Of a stretch of DNA of 64,000 nucleotides, positions 1 through 9,015 are shown in pieces. Below the pieces are notes generated by a model that saw only the letters and a list, made by a program, of their open reading frames with translations, did no database searches and had not been told where the DNA came from. Numbering within the stretch: position 1 is the first letter of the stretch; each line of letters begins with the position of its first letter. Both the position numbers and the translations under genes were made by a program. The stretch spans positions 1,364,001 to 1,428,000 of the forward strand of contig NZ_CP109999.1 of assembly GCF_025947145.1 (NCBI RefSeq). The letters are read 5' to 3'. Origin of the DNA: Flavobacterium sp. N1994 (GTDB taxonomy: Bacteria; Bacteroidota; Bacteroidia; Flavobacteriales; Flavobacteriaceae).

Positions 1-3000
1 ATCACAATCTCCTTGCTTTCAGCAACGATACCAACAAAACCTTCTCCTTGTCTGGAAATTTCTATAGCGTTTGTATCTTCTAGAAACAATTTCATGTTAG
101 CAGTAGTAGAGTGCGTGCTGGTTTTTAGTAATACATTTTTTTGACTACCACTAATCCAGACTTCGGCAAAACAAAAACCTCCAAAATTAGTAATAAGACG
201 TAGCGTTTTATCTAGGGTTTCATGAAGTTTTGCAGATTCATTAAAAACAATACTAATATCAGCAATAAGTTCATTTTGCAGTTCTTCATTTTTGTGTATC
301 GTTACATCTCTTTCTATAGCTATCCAATGGGTAAACCATCCTTTTTCATCGGCTACCGGACTAATAGTCATATTAACCCAGAATTCCTCGCCATTCTTTT
401 TATAATTAACAAGTGTGATTTCACATGATTCCCAATTTTCAAGTGCTTTTCGTAACCGTAGTAACTCTTTTTTATCTGATTTCGGCCCTTGCAATATCCT
501 TGGGGTTTTACCAATTATTTCTTCGGCAGTATAGCCCGTCATTTTGGTAAAAGCATCGTTTACATAAATTATTCTAGGTCCTGGCTCATTAAACGGTTCC
601 GCTTCAGTGATTAAAACAGCATCATCGGTATTGGTAACCACAGAACTCATTAATTTCAACTGCAGTTCTTCTTGTTTACGCTGAGTAATATCTTGCATAG
701 CGCCAATAACTCGGACAGCATTTCCTTTTTTATCTCTGATTATAAGCGCTTTATTGGTAACATAAGCATAAGTACCATCAGCTTTAAGGTAACGATGTTC
801 ATAGGACCAATTAGCATCATTACTTTTAATAGCCTCTTTAGCACTTTGTATAACTTGTTCAACTTCCTCCGGATGCAATCGCTTTTTAACCTTTTCTTCA
901 TCCCTTACTGCTACATCATCCATCTTACCGAATAAGTGATTAAAAGGTTCCCCCCAAAAAACTTTATTAGTTGCTATATCCCAATCCCAAATAGCATCTG
1001 AAGTAGCTTTGGTCACATTTTCATATCTCGCAATACTTTCTTTTAGTTTATCGTCTGTATTCTTCCGTTCTGTAATATCTTTAAGTGCACCAATAATTCG
1101 AACAACTTTATTAGTTTCATCTCTTACAAGATAAGCACTATCTTGAACAAATGCCTGTTGTCCATTAGGCTTTATGATTCTGTATTCCTGTTTCCAGAAA
1201 TTTTCATTACTATGGATTATATCCTTAATACTTTGTTGCGTTATGGTTCTATCCTCTGGATGAATATAATTATCCCAATTGGTTTCAGGAGCGTTGAGCT
1301 CTTCTAAATTAAATCCAAAACTGGTTTTAAATCCTTCAGCTCTATAAGTAACATTAGTCACTAAATCCCAATCCCAAATAGCGTCCGAGGTTGCTTTAGT
1401 AACATTCTCATAGCGTTCAATACTTTCTTTTAGTTTCTCTTCTGTTTTCTTACGTTCTGTAATATCTTGCACTGTACCTTCCAAAAAGATAGTGTTTCCC
1501 TGATTGTCTTTTTTGGAGCTCCCTTTTACATGTACCCATTTTATAGTTCCATCCTTTAGCAAAATTCTGTGCTCAATATCCATTTCTTTATCGCCAGCTA
1601 TTACAGCCGACTGTTCTTCCAAGAAAGCATTAATATCTTCTGGGTGGATCGTAGCCTCAAACAATTCATAATCGGGCTTACCATTTTTGTTGATGCCCCA
1701 AATCTTATAGACCTCTGAAGACCAAAACAGTTCACCTGTTTCGATGTTTCTTTCCCAATAACCCAATTTAGCAATTTGTTGGGCAGCTCGTAATTTGGCC
1801 TCTCTATCTTTTAAAACACTTAAAGCTTTTTTACTCTCAGTAATATTTCTACCATAGCAAGCAATCCCAACTATTTCTCCCTGTTTATAAATAGGATTAA
1901 AAGAAATATCAGACCAAGTTTCTTTACTATTTTTAGTAGCAGGACTTTTTATCTCTTCCTTGAATGATTCTCCAGCTAAAGCTCTGCTGTAAAAAGTTTT
2001 CCAAAAATCATTAAGTTCCCCAGAAAAAACAGTGGGCATCAAAATGTCGTCTCCTGCTTCAATGGTAATGCCTGTGAGTTCTTTAATAGTAGTAATATAG
2101 GCTTGATTAGCCGCTATTAATTTAAAATCTTTACTTACACTCCATATTAAATCATCAGTACCATTAATTAAAGCTTCTTTATCCCTTTTTTCAAATTCTT
2201 TTTGTTCTTCTAATTTTAATGTATCGGTGATATCAATTAAAATCACTAAGGATACTCTCCTTCCTTTGTAAGTCATTAAGTGACCACTGATATCCATGAA
2301 CATAATGTCGCCATTCTTTTTTTTATGACGCCAAATGTTTTTATGTATCCTACCGTAAATAGATTCGTCGGAAACGGCACGTTCAAGTTGTTCAATATCC
2401 TCTGGAGGCCGAATATCTTTGATGGTGAGCGATAAAAACTCTTCTTTAGTATACCCATACTTTAACAGGGTTTCCTCATTGCAATCTATGATTTGAAGTG
2501 TCTTAAAATCAAAAATAAACATGGGAGCCGGACTGTTCTCAAAAAGATTTTTATAGAGTTTCTCTGATTCCACAAGAGCCTCTTCTTTTTTTACTTTTTC
2601 GGTACCGTCTTTGGCGACGCAAAACATCATTTTTTCAGTCTCATCCCATTTGGCAGACCAAATAATTGGCACTATGGTACCATCTTTTTTTATATACCTG
2701 TTTTGAAAATTGGTTTGATCAATACCTGCAATAACTTCAAGTGAAGCTTTTATGGATTTTTCTAAATCATCTGGATGAACTAGTGCAGTAAAGCTTTGCC
2801 CAACCAATTCATCAGGGCTGTAACCCCATACTTTTTCAGATGCCTTGCTTACTTTTACAAAATTGCCAGTAACATCAATCGTACAAATAACGTCTCGTGA
2901 AAAATCCATGATTTTCTCCAACTCCGCTTTAGTTTCCTTGATAGCGAGTTGACTCTCGGTTTCATCGGTAACGTCTCTGGCTGTAACAAATACCCCTATT

Positions 3001-3671
3001 ATAGTTCCTTTTTCATCTTTTGTGGGAGAATGAGTAAACGTAAAGTACCGGTTAGCATCATCAGCCAAGGGAATTGTAATGTTTGATTTTTCTACAGCAC
3101 CCTTTAGCACTCTGGTGTATATGGCTTTCAAGTCGGCTATTCGCTCTGGCTGGGCGTAATCAAAGATTGAATTTCCCTTTTTTATTTCAAAGCCTAAATA
3201 TTTTTTACCTAAATTTTGCAACTCTTTACTAAAAGAAACAACATTTAAATTAGCATTCAATAAGATAAATGATTCCCCTGTATTGTCAATCATTACTGCC
3301 ATTTCCTGTTCCGAACTTTTTCGGATCGAAATGTCTTGCATAGTAGTGCAACTGTATTCTTTTCCATCATCATCAACAAATAAGGTGGATGTGAATTTAA
3401 TCGGAAATCTTTCGCCATTCTTTCTTATTCCAATCAGCTCCGCTTTGATGCTTCCTTTTTCTTTTCGTTCTTGAATAAGTTTTTGGATATCAGCATCTGT
3501 ATAGTCAACAACATCTTTTCTTTCTAAGCAGACAAACTCTTGTTGGGTATAACCAAACATTTCTTCTGCCGTTTTATTGACCTCTACTATACTGCCATCA
3601 GGAGTGGTAAATAAAATTGCGGATATTGAGTTATCAAAAATTATTTTATATTTTTCTAGACTATTCTTCAT
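1..3671 (-). CDS. Multi-PAS sensor protein (probable hybrid/sensor histidine kinase), C-terminus off the left edge
   Basis: The frame is open from an ATG at 3671 to the window edge, about 1,223 codons without a stop. I read nine PAS-type units in order, starting near residues 5, 120, 250, 370, 495, 625, 750, 880 and 1005, then the start of a GAF domain near 1135. Typical PAS features recur: FGYTQQEF, GYSPDEL, GYTAEEIIGK, and linker ends of the form DITERK. There is no N-terminal signal or membrane segment, so it is probably cytosolic. Units 7 and 8 are nearly identical at their starts (YENVTKATSDAIWDWD in both). The last PAS resembles LOV domains (GKTPRILQG) but has Pro where LOV has the flavin-binding Cys. 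A kinase core is expected beyond the edge but is not seen. The response regulator at 3755-4162 lies just upstream on the same strand, which supports a two-component role. The signal sensed is unknown. Confidence 0.85.
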   Translation of the reverse strand, partial: MKNSLEKYKIIFDNSISAILFTTPDGSIVEVNKTAEEMFGYTQQEFVCLERKDVVDYTDADIQKLIQERKEKGSIKAELIGIRKNGERFPIKFTSTLFVDDDGKEYSCTTMQDISIRKSSEQEMAVMIDNTGESFILLNANLNVVSFSKELQNLGKKYLGFEIKKGNSIFDYAQPERIADLKAIYTRVLKGAVEKSNITIPLADDANRYFTFTHSPTKDEKGTIIGVFVTARDVTDETESQLAIKETKAELEKIMDFSRDVICTIDVTGNFVKVSKASEKVWGYSPDELVGQSFTALVHPDDLEKSIKASLEVIAGIDQTNFQNRYIKKDGTIVPIIWSAKWDETEKMMFCVAKDGTEKVKKEEALVESEKLYKNLFENSPAPMFIFDFKTLQIIDCNEETLLKYGYTKEEFLSLTIKDIRPPEDIEQLERAVSDESIYGRIHKNIWRHKKKNGDIMFMDISGHLMTYKGRRVSLVILIDITDTLKLEEQKEFEKRDKEALINGTDDLIWSVSKDFKLIAANQAYITTIKELTGITIEAGDDILMPTVFSGELNDFWKTFYSRALAGESFKEEIKSPATKNSKETWSDISFNPIYKQGEIVGIACYGRNITESKKALSVLKDREAKLRAAQQIAKLGYWERNIETGELFWSSEVYKIWGINKNGKPDYELFEATIHPEDINAFLEEQSAVIAGDKEMDIEHRILLKDGTIKWVHVKGSSKKDNQGNTIFLEGTVQDITERKKTEEKLKESIERYENVTKATSDAIWDWDLVTNVTYRAEGFKTSFGFNLEELNAPETNWDNYIHPEDRTITQQSIKDIIHSNENFWKQEYRIIKPNGQQAFVQDSAYLVRDETNKVVRIIGALKDITERKNTDDKLKESIARYENVTKATSDAIWDWDIATNKVFWGEPFNHLFGKMDDVAVRDEEKVKKRLHPEEVEQVIQSAKEAIKSNDANWSYEHRYLKADGTYAYVTNKALIIRDKKGNAVRVIGAMQDITQRKQEELQLKLMSSVVTNTDDAVLITEAEPFNEPGPRIIYVNDAFTKMTGYTAEEIIGKTPRILQGPKSDKKELLRLRKALENWESCEITLVNYKKNGEEFWVNMTISPVADEKGWFTHWIAIERDVTIHKNEELQNELIADISIVFNESAKLHETLDKTLRLITNFGGFCFAEVWISGSQKNVLLKTSTHSTTANMKLFLEDTNAIEISRQGEGFVGIVAESKEIV

Positions 3672-3754
3672 GTTTTCAAAATATCAAATTGTAATTGGCG
3701 ATTAAAATCTTGTTTTGAACAAAATCGAAATATTGCATTGTTTTCTTTTAGCGT

Positions 3755-4162
3755 TTAAATACCTGAAATCCAATAATTTTGAATTTTTGCAATTACTTCA
3801 AGAAACTCATCAGTATCAGTTGGCTTAGTAACAAAGGCGTTTGCGAAATTTTGATACGCTTTTTCTATATCAGCGTTTGAAGAAGATGTTGTAAAAATTA
3901 CTACTGGTAAATGCTTTAATTCAGGAGAACTTTTAATATACTTTAGCACTTCATGCCCATTTCTTTTGGGCAGATTAATATCCAGTAATACTAAATTAAT
4001 GGAAAGTGCTTCGGCATCAACATTTTCTTTAAAAAAACGTATTGCAGCATTACCCTCTTTTATTACCATTATTTTCCCTTGAAAATTAGCCTCTTTCAAA
4101 GCCTCTTTCATCAAAACAATATCACCTTCATTATCTTCTATCAATAGTATAGTATGTGTCAT
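3755..4162 (-). CDS. Single-domain response regulator (CheY/Rcp1-like)
   Basis: This 135-residue protein is one receiver domain with no output domain. The acidic pocket is E9/D10, the phospho-acceptor is D61 in LLDINLPKRNG, the switch residue is T91/T92 in FTTSSS, and the conserved lysine is K113 in TKP. The LLDINLPKRNGHEVL form is typical of the Rcp1 group that partners multi-PAS or phytochrome-like kinases. It is 83 bases upstream of the multi-PAS sensor on the same strand, so the two are probably co-transcribed and the sensor is the likely phosphodonor. With no DNA-binding domain it presumably acts by protein contact or as a phosphorelay intermediate; that last point is inference. Confidence 0.9.
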   Translation of the reverse strand: MTHTILLIEDNEGDIVLMKEALKEANFQGKIMVIKEGNAAIRFFKENVDAEALSINLVLLDINLPKRNGHEVLKYIKSSPELKHLPVVIFTTSSSNADIEKAYQNFANAFVTKPTDTDEFLEVIAKIQNYWISGI

Positions 4163-4357
4163 AGGCTATTTTTAGAAATTAGAGGAAATTCAATCAATAT
4201 TTTCAGTAAGAAATTTATTCTGTTAAAGTACTAAATCTAACTTGCTTGTTGAAGAAATTAATGTTTAAATAAATTATTTAACATATGTTGAAGTTTCAAA
4301 TTGCTTTTGTTACACAATTCCTCCCATCTATGCCCTATTCATAAATGTATAACTTTT

Positions 4358-4395
4358 TTTGTTGCATTACTAACAATATAAAAATTATATCTTTA
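4358..4395 (+). promoter_or_regulatory. Possible flavobacterial promoter of the pullulanase gene
   Basis: A TTTGTTG stretch at 4358-4364 is followed after 23 bases by TATCTTTA at 4388-4395, one mismatch from TAnnTTTG. The spacing is at the long end for this promoter type. The 256-base gap between the divergent response regulator and pullulanase genes must hold promoters for both. Confidence 0.35.
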
Positions 4396-4418
4396 CTCTT
4401 ATTTGAAAACAAATTGAT

Positions 4419-6380
4419 ATGAAACTCTTTATGCTGCTATTTCTTCCTGCCCTTGCTGTTTCCCAAATCCAATTGCAAGAGTATCCCAACTATGCTGGCA
4501 CTGACCTTGGCGTTACTTATACACCGAAAGCAACAACCTTTAAAGTATGGGCGCCCAAAGCTTCACAAGTTACTTTACGTTTGTATGTTGCTGGTAGTGG
4601 CGGAACTGCTTTGAAAGAGATTGCTTTAGTAAAAGGAATGCAAGGCACTTGGCAAACCAAAGTTGCTAAAGACCTAAAAAACACTTACTACACTTTCCAA
4701 GTCATGCTAAATGGGAAATGGCTTTTAGAAACACCTGACAGTTATGCCAAAGCAGTGGGGGTAAATGGCAAACGAGGCATGGTAGTAAATCTAAAAGAAA
4801 CCAATCCGAAAAACTGGACTCTTGATAAAGGACCTGTCGTAAAAAATGCCACGGATATGGTGTTATATGAATCGCATATTAGAGATTTTTCTATCGATGC
4901 TAACTCAGGGATTACTGCTAAAGGAAAGTTCTTAGGCGTGGCGGAAAAAGGAACTAAAAGTGCTGAAGGATTATCAACCGGAATAGATCATTTAAAAGAA
5001 CTAGGCATCACGCACATTCATCTGTTGCCTGCTTTTGATTTTAATTCGGTAGATGAGTCAAAACCCGAACTAGCGCAATACAACTGGGGCTATGACCCAT
5101 TAAATTATAATGTTCCCGAAGGCAGTTATGCTAGTAATGCCAAGGATGGAACAGTGAGTATCAAAGAATTTAAGTCCATGGTGCAGGCGTTGCACAGTAA
5201 CGGACTTGGAGTAATCATGGATGTGGTGTACAATCATACTTCGGGACGCGATAGTAGTTTTAATCAGTTTACTCCCGATTACTTTTACAGACAAAATCCC
5301 GATGGAAGCTACTCAGATGCTACGGGTTGTGGAAATGAAGTAGCTTCTGAAAGAGCTATGGTGCGTAAGTTCATCATTGAATCGGTATGCTATTGGGCGA
5401 AAGAATACCATGTGGATGGTTTCCGATTTGATTTGATGGGCGTGCATGATATAGCTACTATGAATGACATCAGTGCGGCTTTGCATAAAATCAATCCTTC
5501 TATCTTTATTTATGGCGAAGGTTGGACTGCAGGGGCTAGTCCGCTTGACGAGAAACTTAGAGCGGTGAAGAAAAATGTCTATCAATTGAATAAGATTGCC
5601 GCTTTTAGTGATGATATTCGGGACGGTTTGCACGGACCTTATGATAAGGTAAAAGAAACCGGATTTGTTGGTGGAAAAACGGGAACGGCCGAGAGTGTGA
5701 AGTTTGGCATAGTGGGCGCTGTTTCGCATCCGCAAATTAATTACAAAGCCGTCAATCATTCAGATGCTCCTTGGGCTGTTGAACCTTCTCAAAGTATTAA
5801 CTATGCTTCTTGCCACGATGACAACACCTTATTTGACCGACTAAAAATTGCCAATCCTGAAGCCTCTGAATCCGATTTAATTAAAATGGACAAGCTGGCA
5901 CAATTGACTGTCTTTCTTTCTCAAGGAGTGCCTTTCATCCATTCGGGAGCTGAAATGCTACGCACCAAACAAGGAGTTGCCAATTCCTATAAATCCCCCG
6001 ATAGCATTAATGCTATTGACTGGAGTCGAAAATCGAAATACAAAGCTGTCTTTACTTATTATCAGTCGTTGTTAGCGATGCGTAAAAACCATCCAGCGTT
6101 TAGAATGCCAACGGCAAAGATGATACAAGAGCATGTAACCTTTAGGGAAAGTAAAGATTCATTGTTAATCCAATTTCAAATCAGTAATAATGCTAATGGC
6201 GATGCTTGGAAAGACATCTTAATTGTGTTGAATGGAGATAAAACCGATAAAACCATCACGCTTCCTGAAGGTAATTGGACCGTAGTGGCGAATGGAGATT
6301 TGGTAAACGAAAAAGGAATTGAGAAGGTAAACGGAACTATTTCTGTGGGTCGCATTAGTGCTTTGGTATTATATAAATAG
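4419..6380 (+). CDS. pulA: Type I pullulanase (GH13, alpha-1,6-glucan debranching), exported
   Basis: The 653-residue protein begins with a short hydrophobic signal peptide (MKLFMLLFLPALAVSQ), then a CBM48-like N-terminal beta domain (about 30-115), then a GH13 barrel. The type I pullulanase signature YNWGYDP is near residue 221. All four GH13 regions are present: region I DVVYNHT (near 270), region II with the nucleophile D338 in FRFDLMG, region III with the acid/base E367 in YGEGW, and region IV with H466/D467 in SCHDD. It would hydrolyse alpha-1,6 branch points of pullulan, glycogen or limit dextrins in the periplasm or outside the cell. The next gene starts 3 bases after its stop, so the two share a transcript. 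It is not next to the glgA/glgC genes at 29.8-32.3 kb. Confidence 0.95.
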   Translation: MKLFMLLFLPALAVSQIQLQEYPNYAGTDLGVTYTPKATTFKVWAPKASQVTLRLYVAGSGGTALKEIALVKGMQGTWQTKVAKDLKNTYYTFQVMLNGKWLLETPDSYAKAVGVNGKRGMVVNLKETNPKNWTLDKGPVVKNATDMVLYESHIRDFSIDANSGITAKGKFLGVAEKGTKSAEGLSTGIDHLKELGITHIHLLPAFDFNSVDESKPELAQYNWGYDPLNYNVPEGSYASNAKDGTVSIKEFKSMVQALHSNGLGVIMDVVYNHTSGRDSSFNQFTPDYFYRQNPDGSYSDATGCGNEVASERAMVRKFIIESVCYWAKEYHVDGFRFDLMGVHDIATMNDISAALHKINPSIFIYGEGWTAGASPLDEKLRAVKKNVYQLNKIAAFSDDIRDGLHGPYDKVKETGFVGGKTGTAESVKFGIVGAVSHPQINYKAVNHSDAPWAVEPSQSINYASCHDDNTLFDRLKIANPEASESDLIKMDKLAQLTVFLSQGVPFIHSGAEMLRTKQGVANSYKSPDSINAIDWSRKSKYKAVFTYYQSLLAMRKNHPAFRMPTAKMIQEHVTFRESKDSLLIQFQISNNANGDAWKDILIVLNGDKTDKTITLPEGNWTVVANGDLVNEKGIEKVNGTISVGRISALVLYK

Positions 6381-6383
6381 GAT

Positions 6384-6803
6384 ATGAACATAGAATCAAA
6401 AATCAAAAACTACATAACCAGTCAAGCTGAACCTAAACGCAGTGACTTAGAAATCTTGCACGGTATCATTCAAGGTATTGAACCTACTGCTAAACTATGG
6501 TTCTTGGATGGTAAAAATAGTGAGGGCAAGGTCGTTTCTAATCCGAATATTGGGTATGGACTTCGAACTATACACTATGCTGATGGAACTACTAAGGAAT
6601 TTTATCAAATTGGACTAAGTACTAACACTAGCGGCATCTCTGTTTATATTTTGGGCATTGAGGATAAAACCTATTTAGCCAAAACCTATGGAGATACCAT
6701 AGGCAAAGCAACTGTCACTGGATATTGCATTAAGTTCAAAACGATAAAAGCTATCAATATTAAAATTCTAGAAGCCGCTATCCGTGATGGATTTCAAGCG
6801 TAG
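6384..6803 (+). CDS. DUF1801 (YdhG-like) domain protein
   Basis: A 139-residue soluble protein with the DUF1801 pattern: an N-terminal helix pair, a WFLDGK stretch, a GYGLRTIHYADG strand region and a C-terminal basic stretch. No catalytic residues are recognised and the family has no settled biochemical role; the fold is related to SCP2/frataxin-like small domains. It begins 3 bases after the pullulanase stop, so co-transcription is likely, but no functional link is evident. Another DUF1801 domain occurs at 21719-22300 fused to an OmdA-type region. Confidence 0.8.
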   Translation: MNIESKIKNYITSQAEPKRSDLEILHGIIQGIEPTAKLWFLDGKNSEGKVVSNPNIGYGLRTIHYADGTTKEFYQIGLSTNTSGISVYILGIEDKTYLAKTYGDTIGKATVTGYCIKFKTIKAINIKILEAAIRDGFQA

Positions 6804-6902
6804 CCTAACATGAAATAGTACTGGAATTGTATAACTTTATCCCATCAGTATATAAGAACAAATCCATTAGTGCGAAGTACCTTTAAAGTACTAAAATAGT
6901 AG

Positions 6903-7091
6903 ATGATGAAAACTTTATACTACTTCCGTACTATGCTATTGCTTTTCTTAGCTTTAACAATATTTTCTTGCTCTTCAGGTAGGTATCCCAACTCAGGAAC
7001 CGCTTCCGATAGAACAGGAGCCAACGGTGCTACTAATGGGACTGGAAAAGCCCCTAGAGGCAACTCACATGATTATAAATACCAACGCTAG
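6903..7091 (+). CDS. Small Gly/Asn-rich lipoprotein
   Basis: A 62-residue peptide with a hydrophobic N-terminus and a lipobox (TIFSC, Cys near residue 23), followed by a short polar tail rich in Gly, Asn, Thr and Ser with no predicted fold. Two start codons are possible (6903 or 6906). The lipobox makes it likely to be a genuine small lipoprotein despite its size. Function unknown. It is convergent with the deacetylase gene, whose stop is only 9 bases away. Confidence 0.65.
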   Translation: MMKTLYYFRTMLLLFLALTIFSCSSGRYPNSGTASDRTGANGATNGTGKAPRGNSHDYKYQR

Positions 7092-7100
7092 AGCTTGATA

Positions 7101-7871
7101 TTACTTAGACATCCATTGATTTAAGTCGGATAGCGTGTAGAACTTCATGTGGTTTAGCTTCATGTATTTACACACAAATTCTAGGGTTTCAAATTTGGTT
7201 TGATAATTATCGGTAATGTTCTTTACTGGACGATGACTGCACAAAACGAGGATTTTATTGGTTCGTTTGGCATCATCTAATAACTCTAAAAGATAGGGTA
7301 TGCTGAAATGGACATGGCTATTATCAATATCAAAAGCATAGACAAACTTAGACCCTCTAAAATAACAGCCTTCTTTCTCTGGAGCATCACCACAAAAAGC
7401 ACGACCTCTAATAATATCGAATTTCGGTGTCAATGCCGAATCCAATTCGGCCGATCTTTCGCCGTATGGATAAGCAAAGGATGTCGAATGGAACTTTCTT
7501 TTTTTCATCGAGGCTATCATAGGATCTATTTCCTCTTTCAAATAAGTGGAAATTCCGTTAGCAGCTATATATTTCACCGCGTTAAAATGATGGTACCCAT
7601 GCCCTGCTATTTCGTGTCCTTCTTTTTGTAAATCATATAACTTTTGCATTTGCGGTGTCCCAATAGAATCAATTCGGCAGACACAAAAAGTAGCTTTCCA
7701 GCCATAAGGTTTTAATAATTGATCGGCTTCGTACCATTCGTCAACATAGGCATCGTCAAAACTTAAGATTACTCCACCATGTTGGACATCCGGTTTGGTC
7801 TTTTTGGGCGTACAAGACACCGAGAATAGTAATGGTAAACAAAGTAAAAAGCTAAAAAGAATACGTTTCAT
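7101..7871 (-). CDS. Polysaccharide deacetylase (NodB/CE4-like) lipoprotein
   Basis: Starting at the ATG at 7871 gives 256 residues with a clean lipoprotein signal (MKRILFSFLL...FSVSC). An upstream alternative start would bury that signal, so I reject it. The NodB features are SFDDAY near the N-terminus (two Asp), GHEIAGHGYHH (metal-binding His), and FAYPYGERS. These indicate a metal-dependent N- or O-deacetylase acting on a polysaccharide outside the inner membrane. The substrate cannot be told from sequence; it could be peptidoglycan, an exopolysaccharide or a glycan modifier. It is a single gene on this strand, and I see no partner genes. Confidence 0.85.
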   Translation of the reverse strand: MKRILFSFLLCLPLLFSVSCTPKKTKPDVQHGGVILSFDDAYVDEWYEADQLLKPYGWKATFCVCRIDSIGTPQMQKLYDLQKEGHEIAGHGYHHFNAVKYIAANGISTYLKEEIDPMIASMKKRKFHSTSFAYPYGERSAELDSALTPKFDIIRGRAFCGDAPEKEGCYFRGSKFVYAFDIDNSHVHFSIPYLLELLDDAKRTNKILVLCSHRPVKNITDNYQTKFETLEFVCKYMKLNHMKFYTLSDLNQWMSK

Positions 7872-8160
7872 ATAAAAAGAGTTTGGGACAAGAGCTAGAT
7901 TTATTTTCGACAATGATGGATTCAAATTTAAAGCTTTTTTTACAATGGAAAACGTCCGTCAATAGAAAAGAAAACTCCTATATTCTATGCCTAGAAATTA
8001 AACCTTACCCCTGCTCCTTTTTAAAAGCTATTAAAAGACATCACTGCTACTCTTTAAAGTCAAGCCAATTGGTAGCCCAAAAACAATCCTCGAATACTAA
8101 TAAAAAATAACCGTTTATCTTTAAAAAATAACACTATTTTTACAGTATCAATCTTTAGTA

Positions 8161-8952
8161 GTGTTAGAAGTTTTAGGATATATTGGAGCTTTATTTATTG
8201 GTATAGTATTAGGAATTACTGGAGGCGGTGGTTCCATACTAACGGTTCCTATATTAGTTTACGTCCTCAACTACAATCCGATAACGGCAACCGCTTATTC
8301 TCTATTCATAGTCGGCACCACTTCTGGATTTGGTACTTTTCAAAACTTTAAAAAAGGATTAGTCGTACCGAAAACAGCGCTTCAGTTTGCCATTCCATCG
8401 GTAATTGGCGTTTATATCACTCGCAAGTTTATAGTCCCTAAGATACCCGAAACACTATTTTATTTTGGTTCGGCTCAATTGTCAAAAGAAACTTTTTTAA
8501 TGTTGCTATTTGCGGTTGTTATGTTTTTGGCAGCCTACTCAATGTTGAAAACCAAGAAAGAAGAAGAGGCTGTTGCATATAAAACCAATTCTTTATGGAT
8601 TACGATTATCCAACTATTTTTTGTTGGGATTTTAATTGGATTGATTGGAGCTGGTGGTGGTTTTTTAATTATTCCTGCACTACTAAAAATTGCCAAATTA
8701 CCCATAAAAAAAGCCATTGGCACTTCGTTACTAATCATAACTATTAATTCATTGATTGGCTTTACTGGTGATGTGCAGAACATGGAAATCGATTGGGCGT
8801 TTCTAATTACGTTTACTACTTTCTCGGTGATTGGTATTTTTATTGGTCTTTATATTCAACACTATATCAATGAAAAACATTTAAAAAAAATATTTGGTTT
8901 CTTTGTATTGATTATGTCCTTCTTTATTTTGTATAAAGAGGTTTTTTCATAA
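8161..8952 (+). CDS. TSUP (TauE/SafE) family membrane permease
   Basis: 263 residues with about eight hydrophobic segments and the two glycine-rich TSUP half-repeats, GITGGGGS near the N-terminus and LIGAGGGFL in the middle. The start is GTG at 8161; the first internal ATG would delete the first half-repeat. TSUP proteins carry sulfite, thiosulfate, sulfoacetate or similar anions across the inner membrane. The next gene, 63 bases on, encodes a persulfide dioxygenase-rhodanese protein, so export or import of an inorganic sulfur oxyanion made by that enzyme is the best inference. The 288 bases upstream hold no convincing gene. Confidence 0.88.
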   Translation: MLEVLGYIGALFIGIVLGITGGGGSILTVPILVYVLNYNPITATAYSLFIVGTTSGFGTFQNFKKGLVVPKTALQFAIPSVIGVYITRKFIVPKIPETLFYFGSAQLSKETFLMLLFAVVMFLAAYSMLKTKKEEEAVAYKTNSLWITIIQLFFVGILIGLIGAGGGFLIIPALLKIAKLPIKKAIGTSLLIITINSLIGFTGDVQNMEIDWAFLITFTTFSVIGIFIGLYIQHYINEKHLKKIFGFFVLIMSFFILYKEVFS

Positions 8953-9015
8953 AGTATTCCAAATGGATTATTGATTACTGAAGCTATTCTTTAATTTTGC
9001 TTAAAATTTTTTGAA

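Noticed and set aside
30-935. Short plus-strand frames opposite the multi-PAS gene
   Set aside because: They lie antisense to a continuous PAS coding frame and show low-complexity Phe/Ile/Asn composition.
5100-5759. Minus-strand frames opposite the pullulanase gene
   Set aside because: Shadows of the strongly supported GH13 gene; no independent motif.
7883-8110. 75-codon plus-strand frame between the deacetylase and TSUP genes
   Set aside because: No start signal, family or composition support; its first bases overlap the upstream region of the deacetylase gene. The rest of the 289-base gap shows nothing I can name.
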